From the NCBI GenBank assembly GCA_043228905.1, contig JBHGNT010000089.1:1-64000 (forward strand): a stretch of 64,000 nucleotides of DNA. Direction: 5' to 3'. The stretch's first letter is position 1. Every line of letters starts with the position of its first letter. Source of the stretch: Azolla caroliniana (lineage: Eukaryota; Polypodiophyta). Shown one piece after another: positions 1 to 11,122 of this stretch. Position numbers and translations under genes: made by a program. The notes beneath the pieces were generated by a model. It ran no database searches, was not told the DNA's origin, and saw only the letters and a list, made by a program, of their open reading frames with translations.

Positions 1-62
1 AAGTTATCTCGCCGTAACACCCCTTTGGTGAAGTGTCTTTCGTAGACACCCTGTGTTAGGCC
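1..62 (-). repeat. LTR fragment related to element D
   Basis: Read on the minus strand, this stretch matches the early part of the D LTR (19520-19575 and 29071-29126): both have GGCCTAACACA, then GGTGTC, then GACACTTCACCAAAG. The match is close but not identical, so this is a diverged relative cut by the window edge. It lies next to a gypsy integrase remnant in the same orientation. Confidence 0.6.
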
Positions 63-73
63 ATTGTCCAGCC

Positions 74-705
74 CTAAGGAATAACATCTTGCATATCCAT
101 TAGAAAGTTAAATTGTGTACCTCTCAACTCATCATGATGTATATTAACATCAATCGGGACTAGTTGTTGAAAGTCATACATCAACATAAAAGGATTATAT
201 CCCATCAATGGCTGCTTGGAGATGTTATAAGCAAACTCCAAATTTTGAAGATAACATTCCCATTTTGTTGGCTTAGCAACATATTCTTGAAGCATATAAT
301 TTGATTTATGCGTCTTGTCTCTTCATCGGATTGAGGATGATCCGTGGAGCTCAGGGTCAAGGTAATTTCCAACTTCTTAAAGACTTGCGTTCAAAAGTCG
401 ATGGTAAACTTTGAATCTCGATCACGCACAATATCCATCAACGTATTAGTAAGCTAATTCAAGAGTTGTTATCATGGTTTTAATAGCTATAAACCTAACC
501 ATTTTAGTAAGTCTATCAACTACTATCCCATTTATTGTTGGGAATGTTCAATGGATGTAAAAGTCCAATGGCTTTAAGTTGCTCGGCTTTGTTAACTTGA
601 CATTAGTAACATTTAGTCACATACTTATGTATGTTAGGACACATCTTAGGCCAATAGAATTGATTGGAGGTGAAACGAGTGTGTGATGTATACCCGGGTG
701 CCCTG
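74..705 (-). pseudogene. Ty3/gypsy integrase remnant
   Basis: Degraded integrase of a Ty3/gypsy element, read right to left. Near 705-603 the zinc-binding region gives FYWPKMCPNIHKYVTKCY, as in HHCC integrase domains. The middle (about 600-300) gives scattered matches to the catalytic core, such as DRLTKMVRF, broken by several stops. The last open piece (295-74) has WECYLQNLEFAYN, the conserved block before the integrase C-terminus. Stops and frame changes mean it cannot make a protein. It joins directly to a copia reverse transcriptase piece at about 706. Confidence 0.75.
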
Positions 706-1135
706 CTGAGGGTGCATCGTGTCATTAAAAAAGAAATCAACATATCGTCAATGTACAATATCAGGTAGATCCAGGACTCGTCGACCAATTGCCGAACGTT
801 CATGCATGGGTCGAAATCTAACCACCTATAGCCACACTGCCGGATGTAGGTATGAAATTTTTGATATGACATTCACGACACTTGGTTTAAGCTATATAAG
901 CTTTTCTTCAACTTGCAAACGAGGTGACCTTGCTCCCTCGTCGCCGTGAAGCCTGCCGGTTGAGACATATAGATGTCTTCATCTAGATCTCCATGAAGGA
1001 AGGTTGTTTTGACGTCTAGTTGCTCGAGCTCTAGGTCTTTCGTGAACATGACTTCGAGAAGGAGCCAAAGGGTGGGCATTTCAACTACCGGTGAGAAGAT
1101 CTCATCGTAGTCGATCCCATGTATATTTTTTATTC
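706..1135 (-). pseudogene. Ty1/copia reverse transcriptase remnant
   Basis: Minus-strand fragment of copia Pol. From 1130 leftwards one can read [14 protein letters not shown], then [20 protein letters not shown] and [12 protein letters not shown]. After a frame change comes the catalytic box region YIDDML near 715-735. This is fingers-to-palm of the reverse transcriptase only; gag, integrase and RNase H are absent. The left end breaks into a gypsy integrase, so the two fragments form an end-to-end mosaic. Confidence 0.8.
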
Positions 1136-2005
1136 TTTTTTGTGCTTGTATTGTATTGTGGTGCCACCCTTTTAGCTACCAATATGTGAAATGCACATAA
1201 AGAGATCAAAACTAGCCTACGTAGCTTCTTACTTCTTGCTCAATTTATAGTCGATACAAAGGTATCCATTTGGGTTGGCTTAACTACATGCGTGCTTAAA
1301 GGGTGGGTTGGCTTAGCTACATGCATGATAAAAAAGGAAGGCACACCACAGTATAAAGGAAGGCCTCATTTTGTATAATCTTGATCATGTATATATATGG
1401 ATATACTCTTTTGCACATTTTTTATATGAATCAACCATTTTGTAATTCGCCCATTTTCTATATGAATATACTCTGTGGCACTTTTGTATATCATAAAGTT
1501 TCGTAGTGTATATGAATGGATGACCAACTTTTACCTAATGAAGAAACTAATCATATGATTGACCAAGTTTTTACTTCATGTCTATATCATATGGTATTAA
1601 AATACATGCTACTTATGGATTTCTTCTTGTTTCATGTATTGGCCAATTGATGTTATCATATATTGTATTGAAATACATGCTCAAATCCGATTCATGTGAT
1701 TGCTGCATATACTCAACATGTTTTTACACTTGGATTTTTTTCAACGGTTTCATGTCTGTTGGGCGTTTAATTTGAGCAAGGTGTATGAAAATAGAGCAGG
1801 GTGTCTAACTGGGCGGACGATGGCGCAAATCACACGCACCACCTCAGTTGAGCGAGTGACTTGCACTGTCGTCTCTGTTTGTGGCCGCTATTCCCTCGCT
1901 TGCCCTCGTTATTCTTTGGTAGCAGTTAAAGACACTCGCTCCCCGCCCCCCAAAATGTCTAGACTCTATACATATATATGTATGTACATATATGCAAACA
2001 TAACA

Positions 2006-2036
<31 letters not shown>

Positions 2037-2168
2037 TGATATAACATCATCTTTTGAAAAATCCACACCTCGTTTCAAATAAACTCAATCTTCGTTTTCT
2101 TTTTCTTCTTCCTACACACACACCCCTACACCTAAATTCATTCTTTCTTCTGTGTTCAAGTTTCAACC
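1136..2168. other. AT-rich region upstream of the host gene
   Basis: No gene is visible. Around 1270-1325 a short motif (GGGTTGGCTTA, then CTACATGC) occurs twice in tandem. The region ends in the CT-rich leader of the folate-receptor-like gene, so the promoter of that gene should lie within the last few hundred bases. Confidence 0.4.
2003..2035. repeat. (ACAT)n microsatellite
   Basis: About eight copies of ACAT just upstream of the presumed 5' UTR of the folate-receptor-like gene. Confidence 0.95.
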
Positions 2169-2195
2169 ATGCCCTCCTCCTCCTCCTCCTCCTGA
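2169..2195 (+). promoter_or_regulatory. Upstream ORF, 8 codons (Met-Pro-Ser6)
   Basis: ATG CCC, six TCC codons and TGA lie in the leader of the folate-receptor-like gene and end 10 bases before its ATG. The ATG context (CAACCATGC) is reasonable, so scanning ribosomes would meet this uORF first. It could reduce translation of the main ORF; this is inference. Confidence 0.5.
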
Positions 2196-2205
2196 GCAAG
2201 AATCT

Positions 2206-5200
2206 ATGGCGCGTCAAGTTCGCCTTCCCTTTCTCATCCTTCTCTTCACCGTCTCCTGCAGATCTTCCTTCGCATCAGGTAAATATCCAACAAATTTCTT
2301 CTGCTCCATGAAATACAGATCCGTCGAGGATTTGCATTATCAAGCTGGATGATTTGGCGCTGATAATCATTTCCATACATTTTGAAGTATTGGTTTTTGG
2401 TTTTTATCATTTGCACTGTTATTCTTCCATGTGTATTTTTTTTCTGAGTTAGTCTTCTTTGGTCAGTTTTCAGCGCAGCAATTATTTCTTTACCGAGTTT
2501 CTCTTTTATGCATGAAACAGCCCAAACATTTTAAGGATCATTCAAAAATGGATGTTTTCAAATTTGAATCCAAACTCTCGAGTGCCTGTATCCATTTGTT
2601 TGGGAAAATTTTCTTTACTAATCGGCTAGGAATTTTCTAGAGAGTACCACACATTTATAGGAATTGTGTCATCAAATTCTAGGAATTGTGTATCTTAGTT
2701 GAAAAAGGATAATAATTAAAGATACACAATAATAATAATTAAAGATAGTTCTTATGTAGAAATTTGTGTGAATATTGTAGAAAACTTTGCAGGTATTCAG
2801 TCGAAAGTTTTGAATTTAGTAGACAAATTATATATTTCTGTTGGCTTTTCTTTTTTATTTATAAATATTCCGAATGGAAGAGGTGGAAGAAAACGTTTTA
2901 CCTGAGGTTTTAGTAAGTTAGGCCATCATATTCCCAAAAACTGTTCTGTATGAAGGCCACCATATCTATATGTCTATCTAAATAGAATATATGTTTCTGT
3001 ATGTATGCATGAATGCATGCATGTTTGTGTCTGTATTTCTGGCTTTTTGTGGACTCTTTGTGGATTGCCTATGAAGTAAATTACTTTGCCGCTCTTCTAT
3101 TTGGCAGGAAGAGAAGAAGGCCATGTCTGTATTTCTCAAGGTGGCCGTTTCCCTCCATTCTCTTTAGAAGGGAAACCCCCAAGAAGATCAATTAAAGGAC
3201 CTGATGATTTGACACTATGCCGAATATATCGCAAATGGACGTGTTGCACAGCAGCTCAGACACACCCAGCTCTGCTATCAATCCGGAAGTTGGCAACTAG
3301 CGGAGAAGGAAGCAATGAATGTTTGCTATTCTGGGAAGCTATGGAATGTGCTCTTTGTGACCCTCTAGTAGGAGTCATGCAAGGCCCACCAAAATTATGC
3401 AAGTCTTTTTGCGAATCAGCTCTCAATGCTTGCAAAGATGCTTTTTTTTCCTTTGATGCGATGAATCAGGTAAGAAGAAAATAAGAAATTTACATGTATA
3501 GCACAATGTTATGCACTGCCTCTTATTGCAAATGTATTGGTGAACTACGTGTATAGCGCAGTTGTGATATACAGCCTCTTGTTTGTGAATGTATTGATGA
3601 TGTGTATTTGTAGCACGATGTCATGCACTTCTTCCTATTTGTGAATGAATTGATGAATTACATGCATAGTACGATATTGTGCACTTTCGCTTATTCGTGA
3701 TGAAGATTATCTGTATAAGATAAAGAGTGGAAAACCGAAGACCTAGTAGCAAACCCATTAATGATGAAATTTCATAGGCAACTACCATCTGTGTAGGAAT
3801 AGTGAAATCTGTGGTCATAGTGGTAAAATATGATAGTGAAAACGTCACGCTATTTTTAATGAGGATCACTTTTTTTGTAATCCTGAAATATTGTCTTTAG
3901 ATGTTTATTTTGTGAAAGTAAAAATATCATAGTAAAATATCCAGTAATTCTTAACAAAAATATCATAGTGAAATATCCAGTAATTCTTTGGATGCCGGCT
4001 CACCCGTCATCTTGTCATGTTTTGTTCTGAAATATAGGCATTATAAACATGGGATATTCATTATATTCCTTTAAAATTTAGAATGGGTTGTTAAATTATG
4101 TTATTCTAATCAACAAAAATATCATTTAGGTTCTATTACCATGTGGCTCTAAGGATGTTATTTGTGCCCAAGCAAGCAAGTGGGCAACCAATGGTTCTCA
4201 GTTCTGTGAGCTTGCTGGATACGTTGTACCGAGTACAAAGAACATTATTGAAGCAGGTTGTTTTGATGGAAAACCAAGTTTGGACACAGATTTTCCAACA
4301 AGTAAGAAATCTGAGAAGAATACTTATAAGAAAAAACAATCAGTACTACATTTATTACGACACCTTACGACACAATTGAGCAAAGGCGATCTGGTAGTTT
4401 GGGCTGTTGGTGGACTTGTTTTGACAGCTGGAATACTATTAATGAGGTGAGCGATGAATTTGTTCTTCACGGTGTACACAATGAACGAAATGCATTTTTA
4501 TGCTCATTGGTGTGTTTGTATGTGTGATGTCTTATGTTAATTTATTGCCTCTTTTAATGCATCCGAGTTAAGATGAAAAACCATGAGGGGTGGGATGACC
4601 TTAAAACTTCATCCATATGTTAGTACACTGATTATTCTTGATAGCCTAGACGGAATGATATCATTTCAAATATTGTTCTCTTATGAGAATTTTCATGTTA
4701 CTTTCATGAGATAACCAGGAAGATTTAGTGATGTCTTCAGCTCTTAGAAAATGTTTCCTTCAGAAAGTAAGCTTGTATAAACCAGGCCTCTGTCTTGCCT
4801 GACTTGAGAGAAGACTATATTTCCCAAAGGACTTTGAAGGTTTGCTTTTCCCGGATACCCACTTGCACAGTTGCAAGAATCATCTCTCAAATGATGATAG
4901 AACTACATGATATAGATAATGACTTGTCTTCTGACCTTTTGGTGGCGAGATTTTATCTGGTTCATGAAGACATCCTTATATTCTTGACTCTAAATAAGGC
5001 TTGTCGAAATTTTAATGATGAAAATGTTAACGGAAAGCCCATATTTACGGAGGATCACTTCTCAGTTCATAAGTGAAGTATATTAACTGCAACATGTTTC
5101 TGAATGTATTTAATGAGGTTTATAAAGATAGGAAATGGAGTTTTGTAAAAATGATTAGACCTCACAACACATGGACTGTGGTATTATATAGTGATCAGTT

Positions 5201-7561
5201 ATTCTATTTTTCAATGTAGGAAATGTAGGGTTTTTGGATTGTTTTAATACATATAAATAGGTTTGTCTGGGTAGTTGACGAAGATGGATATATTTGAAAC
5301 TCTTCCAAATGGACCTAACATTTGATTCATTTCAAACAGTGTTTTGATGAAACCTTGATGGTGCAAATTAAAAGCAGAAGAGAATTTAAAAAACCCTGAG
5401 TTTATCATATTCCTGCATATATATTGCAGATTTAAACCAGGGGCATATGTATATGTCAATATTGCGTTTTCTTTATACATCTTAGGTAGGCTCATGCCAA
5501 TATTGTTCAATCACTACTAAATGGGAAATCCTAATAGTACATGCACATAAAATATATTTTAATTCCCTTGATGTATAAATAATCACTTTCCCAATGAATT
5601 TGATTTTATTGTTAGCACCACAGAACGTTAATTGTTATCATTTTGAAGGGAGTGCATCTCTATGGCATGCCTGATAAACCACCTTACTGGCCTTGTATCT
5701 CTTAACTGTATTTCTATGAGAGAATTCATATCATATTTAATACTACCAAGTGGATTAACTGACCAGTGAAGTCAGAAATGCTACAATAGCAGAAACAGTT
5801 TCTTTGCAGCGACTGGTTTCACAAACCACTAGTCTTTTGATGTGGCATACTTATACTATTACAACCAAAGATAATTTCCTGAAAGATCTCATGAGAACAA
5901 CAGTATCACATAATTATTGGCGAATCTGTGAATCTTGATGATACACTTCCAACAGATATGACGAAAACTAGAGATAGAAGAGCAATGGGAGGTGTATTAA
6001 ATTCCAAGTGCTAAAGCCCATTGATATTCAACTATCTCAAGCTTGCTCAATGCTTAGCTGGAAAACTTCTGAAGTCTTCCACTTTTCACGAACTTATGTT
6101 AGACACAAATTTGCTAGATTCGGTTGAAAAGTTTAGGATTTTCCATTAATTTTCAATTTGCAAAAAATGAAGGGTTGAGACAAACTTTTGTACTGAAGTT
6201 TAATTGTCCCACAACTACATAATCTGCATCTCTCTCTCTCTCTCTCTCTGTCAGGAGTAGCAATTGTTTTCTTAACAAGGCCTAGATCTTCCTATTAAGA
6301 TTATAGCTGGATATCCAGAGGCTACACATATGTAGATTAGACTCCAATTATCTCAAACAGAGTGGTGTTCATTGCATAAAGGTACTTTGTTGCAAATGGC
6401 TCAGATTATGGGTTGCCATATGGAAGGTTTGTGAGGATCTCAGGGTTGAACCTGGGGGCTTTCAGGAGGATAAGAACTTGAGACCTGTCAAATGCAAGTG
6501 TGTCTGAACACATCATGGATTAAGAGGTAAGAGGGCCTAAGGGTGGTCTTTTATGTGAGGAGTTATACAGGAATAGGAAATGATGGGAGTGGATACAGGT
6601 AACACTCACTCAACCTTGAGCACAGCACCATCTTGTCATCTTGGCATCATTCATTGTCCCCTCACTCATGATCAGAGCACATCACACACAGTTATCAGGG
6701 TCTTCCCAAGTCAACATCAACCATTGCCTATACTAGCACTGTACATAACCTAGCTGATATGTATGGGGACAGGTTTGGCAGGAGTTACTAGAGATGAGTC
6801 CTGCCCCACTCAACATACATATAGATTGTATGCCTACAACCATGCCCTAGAATAGATAGTATACCAAGGAGTGTCGATGATTCTACCGAAGCCAAAGCTC
6901 ACTGAGCTGCAATCACAGTTTTGGATTCATTGGACATGTTAATGGGTAGAGATACAGTCACAGACTTAATGATTTTCCTTCCTATTCAAAGTTACTGTGG
7001 CATGAATTTGTCTTTGTAAAAATGTTTCTCTTTACATTCTAAATGAAGAATAATTGGTGTTTTGTGCGCAATACTCTGAATTATTGTCATTGAAGTACAT
7101 ACATTCTGTATGTTATTAAAGGTCCTGTAGACTTCTGGTGCTCTCAGATTAATGCAGCACTACTAAATAAAAACCCATTGGCTATTCCTTGGCAATGCAT
7201 AAATAGGCTGTTTCTTCCTTCTCAATGCATATGTATATGTGATGGTTTAAATGGCAAGGCCAAGTGTTAGTACATGCGAGCTGATAATTGATCAATCGCA
7301 ATATTGTTATCAGATTAAATTTCTAGCTTTTAAAACATGCATACAACAATGTTTTTGTGAATGTTCTTTTTGAAAGTTTGCATAGTTGGCCTACCAAAAT
7401 CTAATATCATTGAACATGTATTTTATGAAAATTTATGCAGGAGACAAAACAATAGTTCTCAGCGAAAGAAGGAAGCAATGATTCGTCTTGTACGAGAGGC
7501 GAGATCTAAGCATCAAGCAGCCCTAATCACCAAGGAAAAGAATATTAGAAAGAGAACTTGA
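2206..7561 (+). CDS. Folate-receptor-like domain membrane protein, four exons
   Basis: Host gene. Proposed exons are 2206-2278, 3108-3469, 4130-4446 and 7441-7561; every junction is GT-AG, and phases join in frame to give 290 residues. Residues 1-24 look like a signal peptide. Residues about 25-190 are Cys-rich with DDLTLCRIYRKWTCCTAAQT, WEAMECALCDP and CKSFCESALNAC, the pattern of the plant proteins with a folate-receptor (FOLR-type) domain. Residues about 233-250 (LVVWAVGGLVLTAGILLM) form one transmembrane helix, followed by a basic cytoplasmic tail of about 40 residues. So it is a type I membrane protein of the secretory pathway or cell surface; the ligand and role are not known to me. Introns are 829, 660 and 2994 bases. 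The tail end may be altered (see findings). Confidence 0.88.
6230..6249. repeat. (CT)n microsatellite in intron 3
   Basis: Ten CT repeats inside the 2994-base third intron of the folate-receptor-like gene (4447-7440). I recognise no other element in that intron. Confidence 0.9.
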
Positions 7562-9219
7562 GGTATCTCTGTATTATTCTGGTGTTTTACCATTGTAAGG
7601 ATAATGTGAACTTGTGTCCACTCTTCCTGAGTTCATGCCATATTATCTCTTATAGTATGAGTACATTCCAAGATTTTCCTGCTTAATGATCATCTTCTTG
7701 GCGTTGAGGATTCTGCACAAAGTGATGTTTAGAACTGTAATTGGTGGCTGTAGAATAATTGACTTCAAATGAAAGTAAAAAAAATAAAAAATTGCTTAAA
7801 GTTCTTGATTTGGTACATAATATCATTTGTTTCTTTGCGAGGGTTATTTGAATCTTCCTCTAATCAGTTGAAATTTCCTTCCAGTGTAGTTTGATGCTGT
7901 TGGAAGTATTATATTTATTGGAATTGTTGTTTTACCATCCGCTCTTCATTTTGTTTAAATGGAAGAAAAATGATTCGTGGCAGATGTATTTGTAGTGAAG
8001 AGTAGACCTGTCCTCATCCAATTTCCAACTTGTTTTCTAACCTTTAATAATAAATTTATAGGCAAGGATCAAGAGTACATAGATTATTTGAAATTACACG
8101 AATACAAATGCAAGGCAGTTTTTACTTCTCTTGAGCTTCAGCAATATTTATAAGAGACTGCATTAGCTTTCTGAAATTATGTAAAATTGAAAACTCGCAT
8201 CAAATTATTCATTCTTTCACTGTTGATCAACAATAGACTAGAACAATATGAAATTTTGAATGAGCCATAATTGTACATAGTGAAGTATGCTATGAAGATG
8301 ACATGATGAGGCTTTCTGTTTCTCTTTATGCCCATGACAATTCTCCACCTTGACAAGTTATAGCACCTAACCTAACCCACATTGGTGGTGATGTGAGGAT
8401 AATAATGTGGTACTGAATTGTTGCCGATTCCTAGTACTGATATGAAGCCAACATTCTGACATTCCCTTGCATTCAGTTTATGCTCTTCAATGTAGTATTA
8501 TAGTGGTAGTCATGGCCTAGAACTAGTAAAACTATTGATTGGACTAACATTTTAACTAGAGTGCTATCTCATTCCTTGAACAGTTACAACATTGGACATA
8601 TCGTCCACAACTCTAAGATAAGAGAGTGTGTGAATCATTAATGTAAGAGTGTGAATCATTTCATTCAATTGGTACGCATAGCTTCCCCAATTCTTTGACA
8701 TGAGTGTGTGAATCATTCCATGAACTCATAAATACACCCTTACTCAACACTTGCACTTATTGAACATTTTAACATGTATTTTTAGTCATGCCTAAGTAGA
8801 CAACTAGACTAGTGCGAGCAACAAGTGTCTTCAAACATTAGCATATAGCATTAAATCAACAACAATGAGGCAGATGAAACTTTGAATTACATTTTGAGTT
8901 TCATATTTGGAGAATGCTCTTGACTTTTTGGTATTTCCCTAGACATTTTGGACAACAAAGCATTGAAAAATTGCTCAAATTGTTGATATAAATAGCTGGA
9001 GGGATGGGTGGATTGATTATGCTCATTGCACACAATTAGTTTATTTGATGGGAATTGTAGGAAATGGAGTGATGGATATTTGTATTACTTCATTAATAAT
9101 TAGAAGAAACGAAGGGAAGTAGAAGTGTGACATTGGGCTCCAATCAGAAAAACAATATATGTATCCATGACGAGGCCGAAAGATCGTCAAGGGTGAGGGG
9201 GAGTTCTTGCAAGGAGATT
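7562..9219. other. Intergenic, no recognised gene
   Basis: AT-rich sequence holding the 3' UTR of the folate-receptor-like gene and spacer. I see no conserved coding block, LTR or RNA gene on either strand. Confidence 0.5.
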
Positions 9220-9224
9220 AAAAA
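9220..9224 (-). terminator. Likely Pol III terminator (T5)
   Basis: Five T residues on the minus strand about 40 bases downstream of the tRNA-Gly gene. This is the first T run of that length after the tRNA; a longer trailer than usual would be needed. Confidence 0.4.
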
Positions 9225-9263
9225 GACGAAATATAACTTCATAGCAGGGGAGACAAGGTGCGA

Positions 9264-9334
9264 TGCGCAGCCGGGGAATCGAACCCCGGTCAGTACCGTG
9301 GGAGGGTACTATGATACCACTACACCAGCTGCGC
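9264..9334 (-). tRNA. tRNA-Gly (anticodon CCC)
   Basis: The minus strand folds into a complete cloverleaf of 71 bases including the discriminator A. The acceptor stem GCGCAGC pairs fully with GCTGCGC. The D arm holds GTAGTGGTAT (A box). The anticodon stem GTACC/GGTAC closes the loop CTCCCAC with anticodon CCC at 9302-9300. The T stem CGGGG/CCCCG carries loop TTCGATT, with the B box GGTTCGATTCC. There is no intron and CCA is not encoded, as expected for a nuclear gene. It reads GGG codons. Confidence 0.95.
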
Positions 9335-10041
9335 TATACGCGTTACATGTCAATTCTTCAAGTTACTTGAAATTATTTCTATAAGCCACGCACACTCAAT
9401 TCCGTTACACCTGCAAATTAATTACGTAGTTCCTTACTTATTGCTTTGAAATTGATAATGTAGTTGATCAATTTATACAAAGTGGCCTGGGAGGTTGAAA
9501 GTTTCAAAAGGTTACATGTGACTTAACATGTCATAATAGTTCGAATTAGAAGATGGGAATGTCAACCCATTTCCAACACATATTGCTACCATGTGATGGA
9601 CTTTGAATTTTGTCATTCTTGCATAAGCCTCTCCATCATCTACTCATGTCTATGGATTATTTTGTTGTCAGTTGCTTTGATTTTGGCAATGCCAAATTAT
9701 GTTTTGCAAATGACCAATCAATCTTAAGTAATGAATTAAGAAAACAAGAGATTAGACATTGAACAAAAAAAATCGTTCAATATTTGACAAAACAAGACTA
9801 GAATTTTGATTAATAAGAATCATAAATCTACTTCTAGTCATTAAAAATGATATTAAGTATATGCCCAACCTCTCCTCCTATGCTACGGTTCAAGGATACA
9901 TTAGGCATGAAAGTGCCAACAAATCAACAACTTATTAGAAAAGCTAGCAACGACTGGGCGTTGGAACAAAATCCCCAACCCTTCGGGTTGCCCCCAACTG
10001 CGGGGAGATGTACTAGCGTGTATGTGTGACTCGTTCTCTAA
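9335..10041. other. Intergenic, no recognised gene
   Basis: AT-rich spacer. Near 9955-10040 base composition changes and the sequence looks organelle-derived (for example CCCAACCCTTCGGGTTG, and TGTGTGACTCGTT, which resembles a group II intron start), but it is too short to assign. Confidence 0.35.
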
Positions 10042-10073
10042 CGGCATGCCTAACACATGCAAGTCTGACACTA

Positions 10074-10104
<31 letters not shown>
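10042..10104 (+). other. Mosaic of two organelle-type SSU rRNA fragments
   Basis: GCATGCCTAACACATGCAAG (10044-10063) matches the conserved 5' region of bacterial-type 16S rRNA. A few bases later AAGGAATTGACGGGGGCCCG (10075-10094) plus CACAAGCGG matches the conserved region near position 920. In a real rRNA these lie more than 800 bases apart. This is therefore a rearranged organelle insertion (mitochondrial or plastid), not a gene. Confidence 0.75.
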
Positions 10105-10674
10105 CTTGTTCCCATAGAACACTAAAGATTCTTGGCGCCATAATATTGATTGGACGATACATTTTTTTATTCTTTTGCTTTACAAGATAGGGGGCTGGAT
10201 CCAAGAAGGATTCGAATTAACCCCTTGGAGATGTAGGAAAATAGAGAGACTTGAGCAAATTTTAACATTGTGAAAGGGTATAAAGATAACATCCAGAAAC
10301 CTTTATACCCTTCTAAGTACAAAATGGGCATAATTGTAATAATGTTAAATAAGGAAGAACTACATGCATGGAATTATAAACCCTTCTGATGCCTCTTCCA
10401 TTCTAATCTCCAAAGTTAAAGATTAGTCTTTCTCTATCGTCTTAATAACTTTCATAATCTCAATCCCTAATCTCTATCTTCTTAATAACTTTCATAATCT
10501 CAATCCCTGATCATTGTATTTAATCCAATCTTGTAATCATTTAAGCAAATTTATGAAAGCTCAATTGTGTTAGAGGTGTGAAAGAGGGCATATCATGCGT
10601 TTGAGAACACATGTAACACTAGAGAAATTAATTGTGGGTCCTCAAAAAATACTTTTCTCAACACATTGGTGACA

Positions 10675-11111
10675 TGTTGTAAATGAATACAATTGCGGAA
10701 GCTAAGACAAAACCGGCTCGTTTGGATAGCAAAAGAATACAGACACAAGTTTAATGGAAACCTTACACGGGAGAGACAGAGTTAAAGTAGAAGAGAATAA
10801 TCTCAATTCAAAATAATAACTCTCTGTACATAGAATGTGCTCAGAGAGCCCTTTTATACAAGTCCTTACACGGACTAACAGAAGTACTGACAAGTACTTC
10901 AATGCTCATACGACTGACTGACACTAACTCCTAAAAGTATGCCTACGCACTAGGCTAGATTCGTAGGCCTCTAACGGCCTACCGGTTACAATCCGATCCA
11001 GCTCGGGGTTCCAGATACCATCTGGATACTGATCCGACTTTGGCTTATTCAGCTGATCCGGATTTGGCTTATTCAGCCGATCCGGATCCGGTTGAGCTTG
11101 TCCGCTCAACA
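10675..11111 (-). mobile_element. Copia A 3' LTR
   Basis: 437-base LTR, TGTTGAGC...CAACA when read on the minus strand. It contains a TATA-like CTTGTATAAAAGG near 10850 (minus) and is bounded on its inner side by a polypurine tract, TTGAGGGGGAG (11112-11122). Related LTRs occur at 31458-36974 (split) and 50144-50569, so this is a multi-copy copia family in this genome. Confidence 0.85.
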
Positions 11112-11122
11112 CTCCCCCTCAA

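Noticed and set aside
4795-5076. 93-codon frame in intron 3 as an extra exon
   Set aside because: It has no similarity to the folate-receptor-like protein, and exons 3 and 4 already join in phase across the transmembrane helix and tail.
10042-10104. Organelle rRNA gene
   Set aside because: Only two short conserved scraps are present, in an impossible arrangement.
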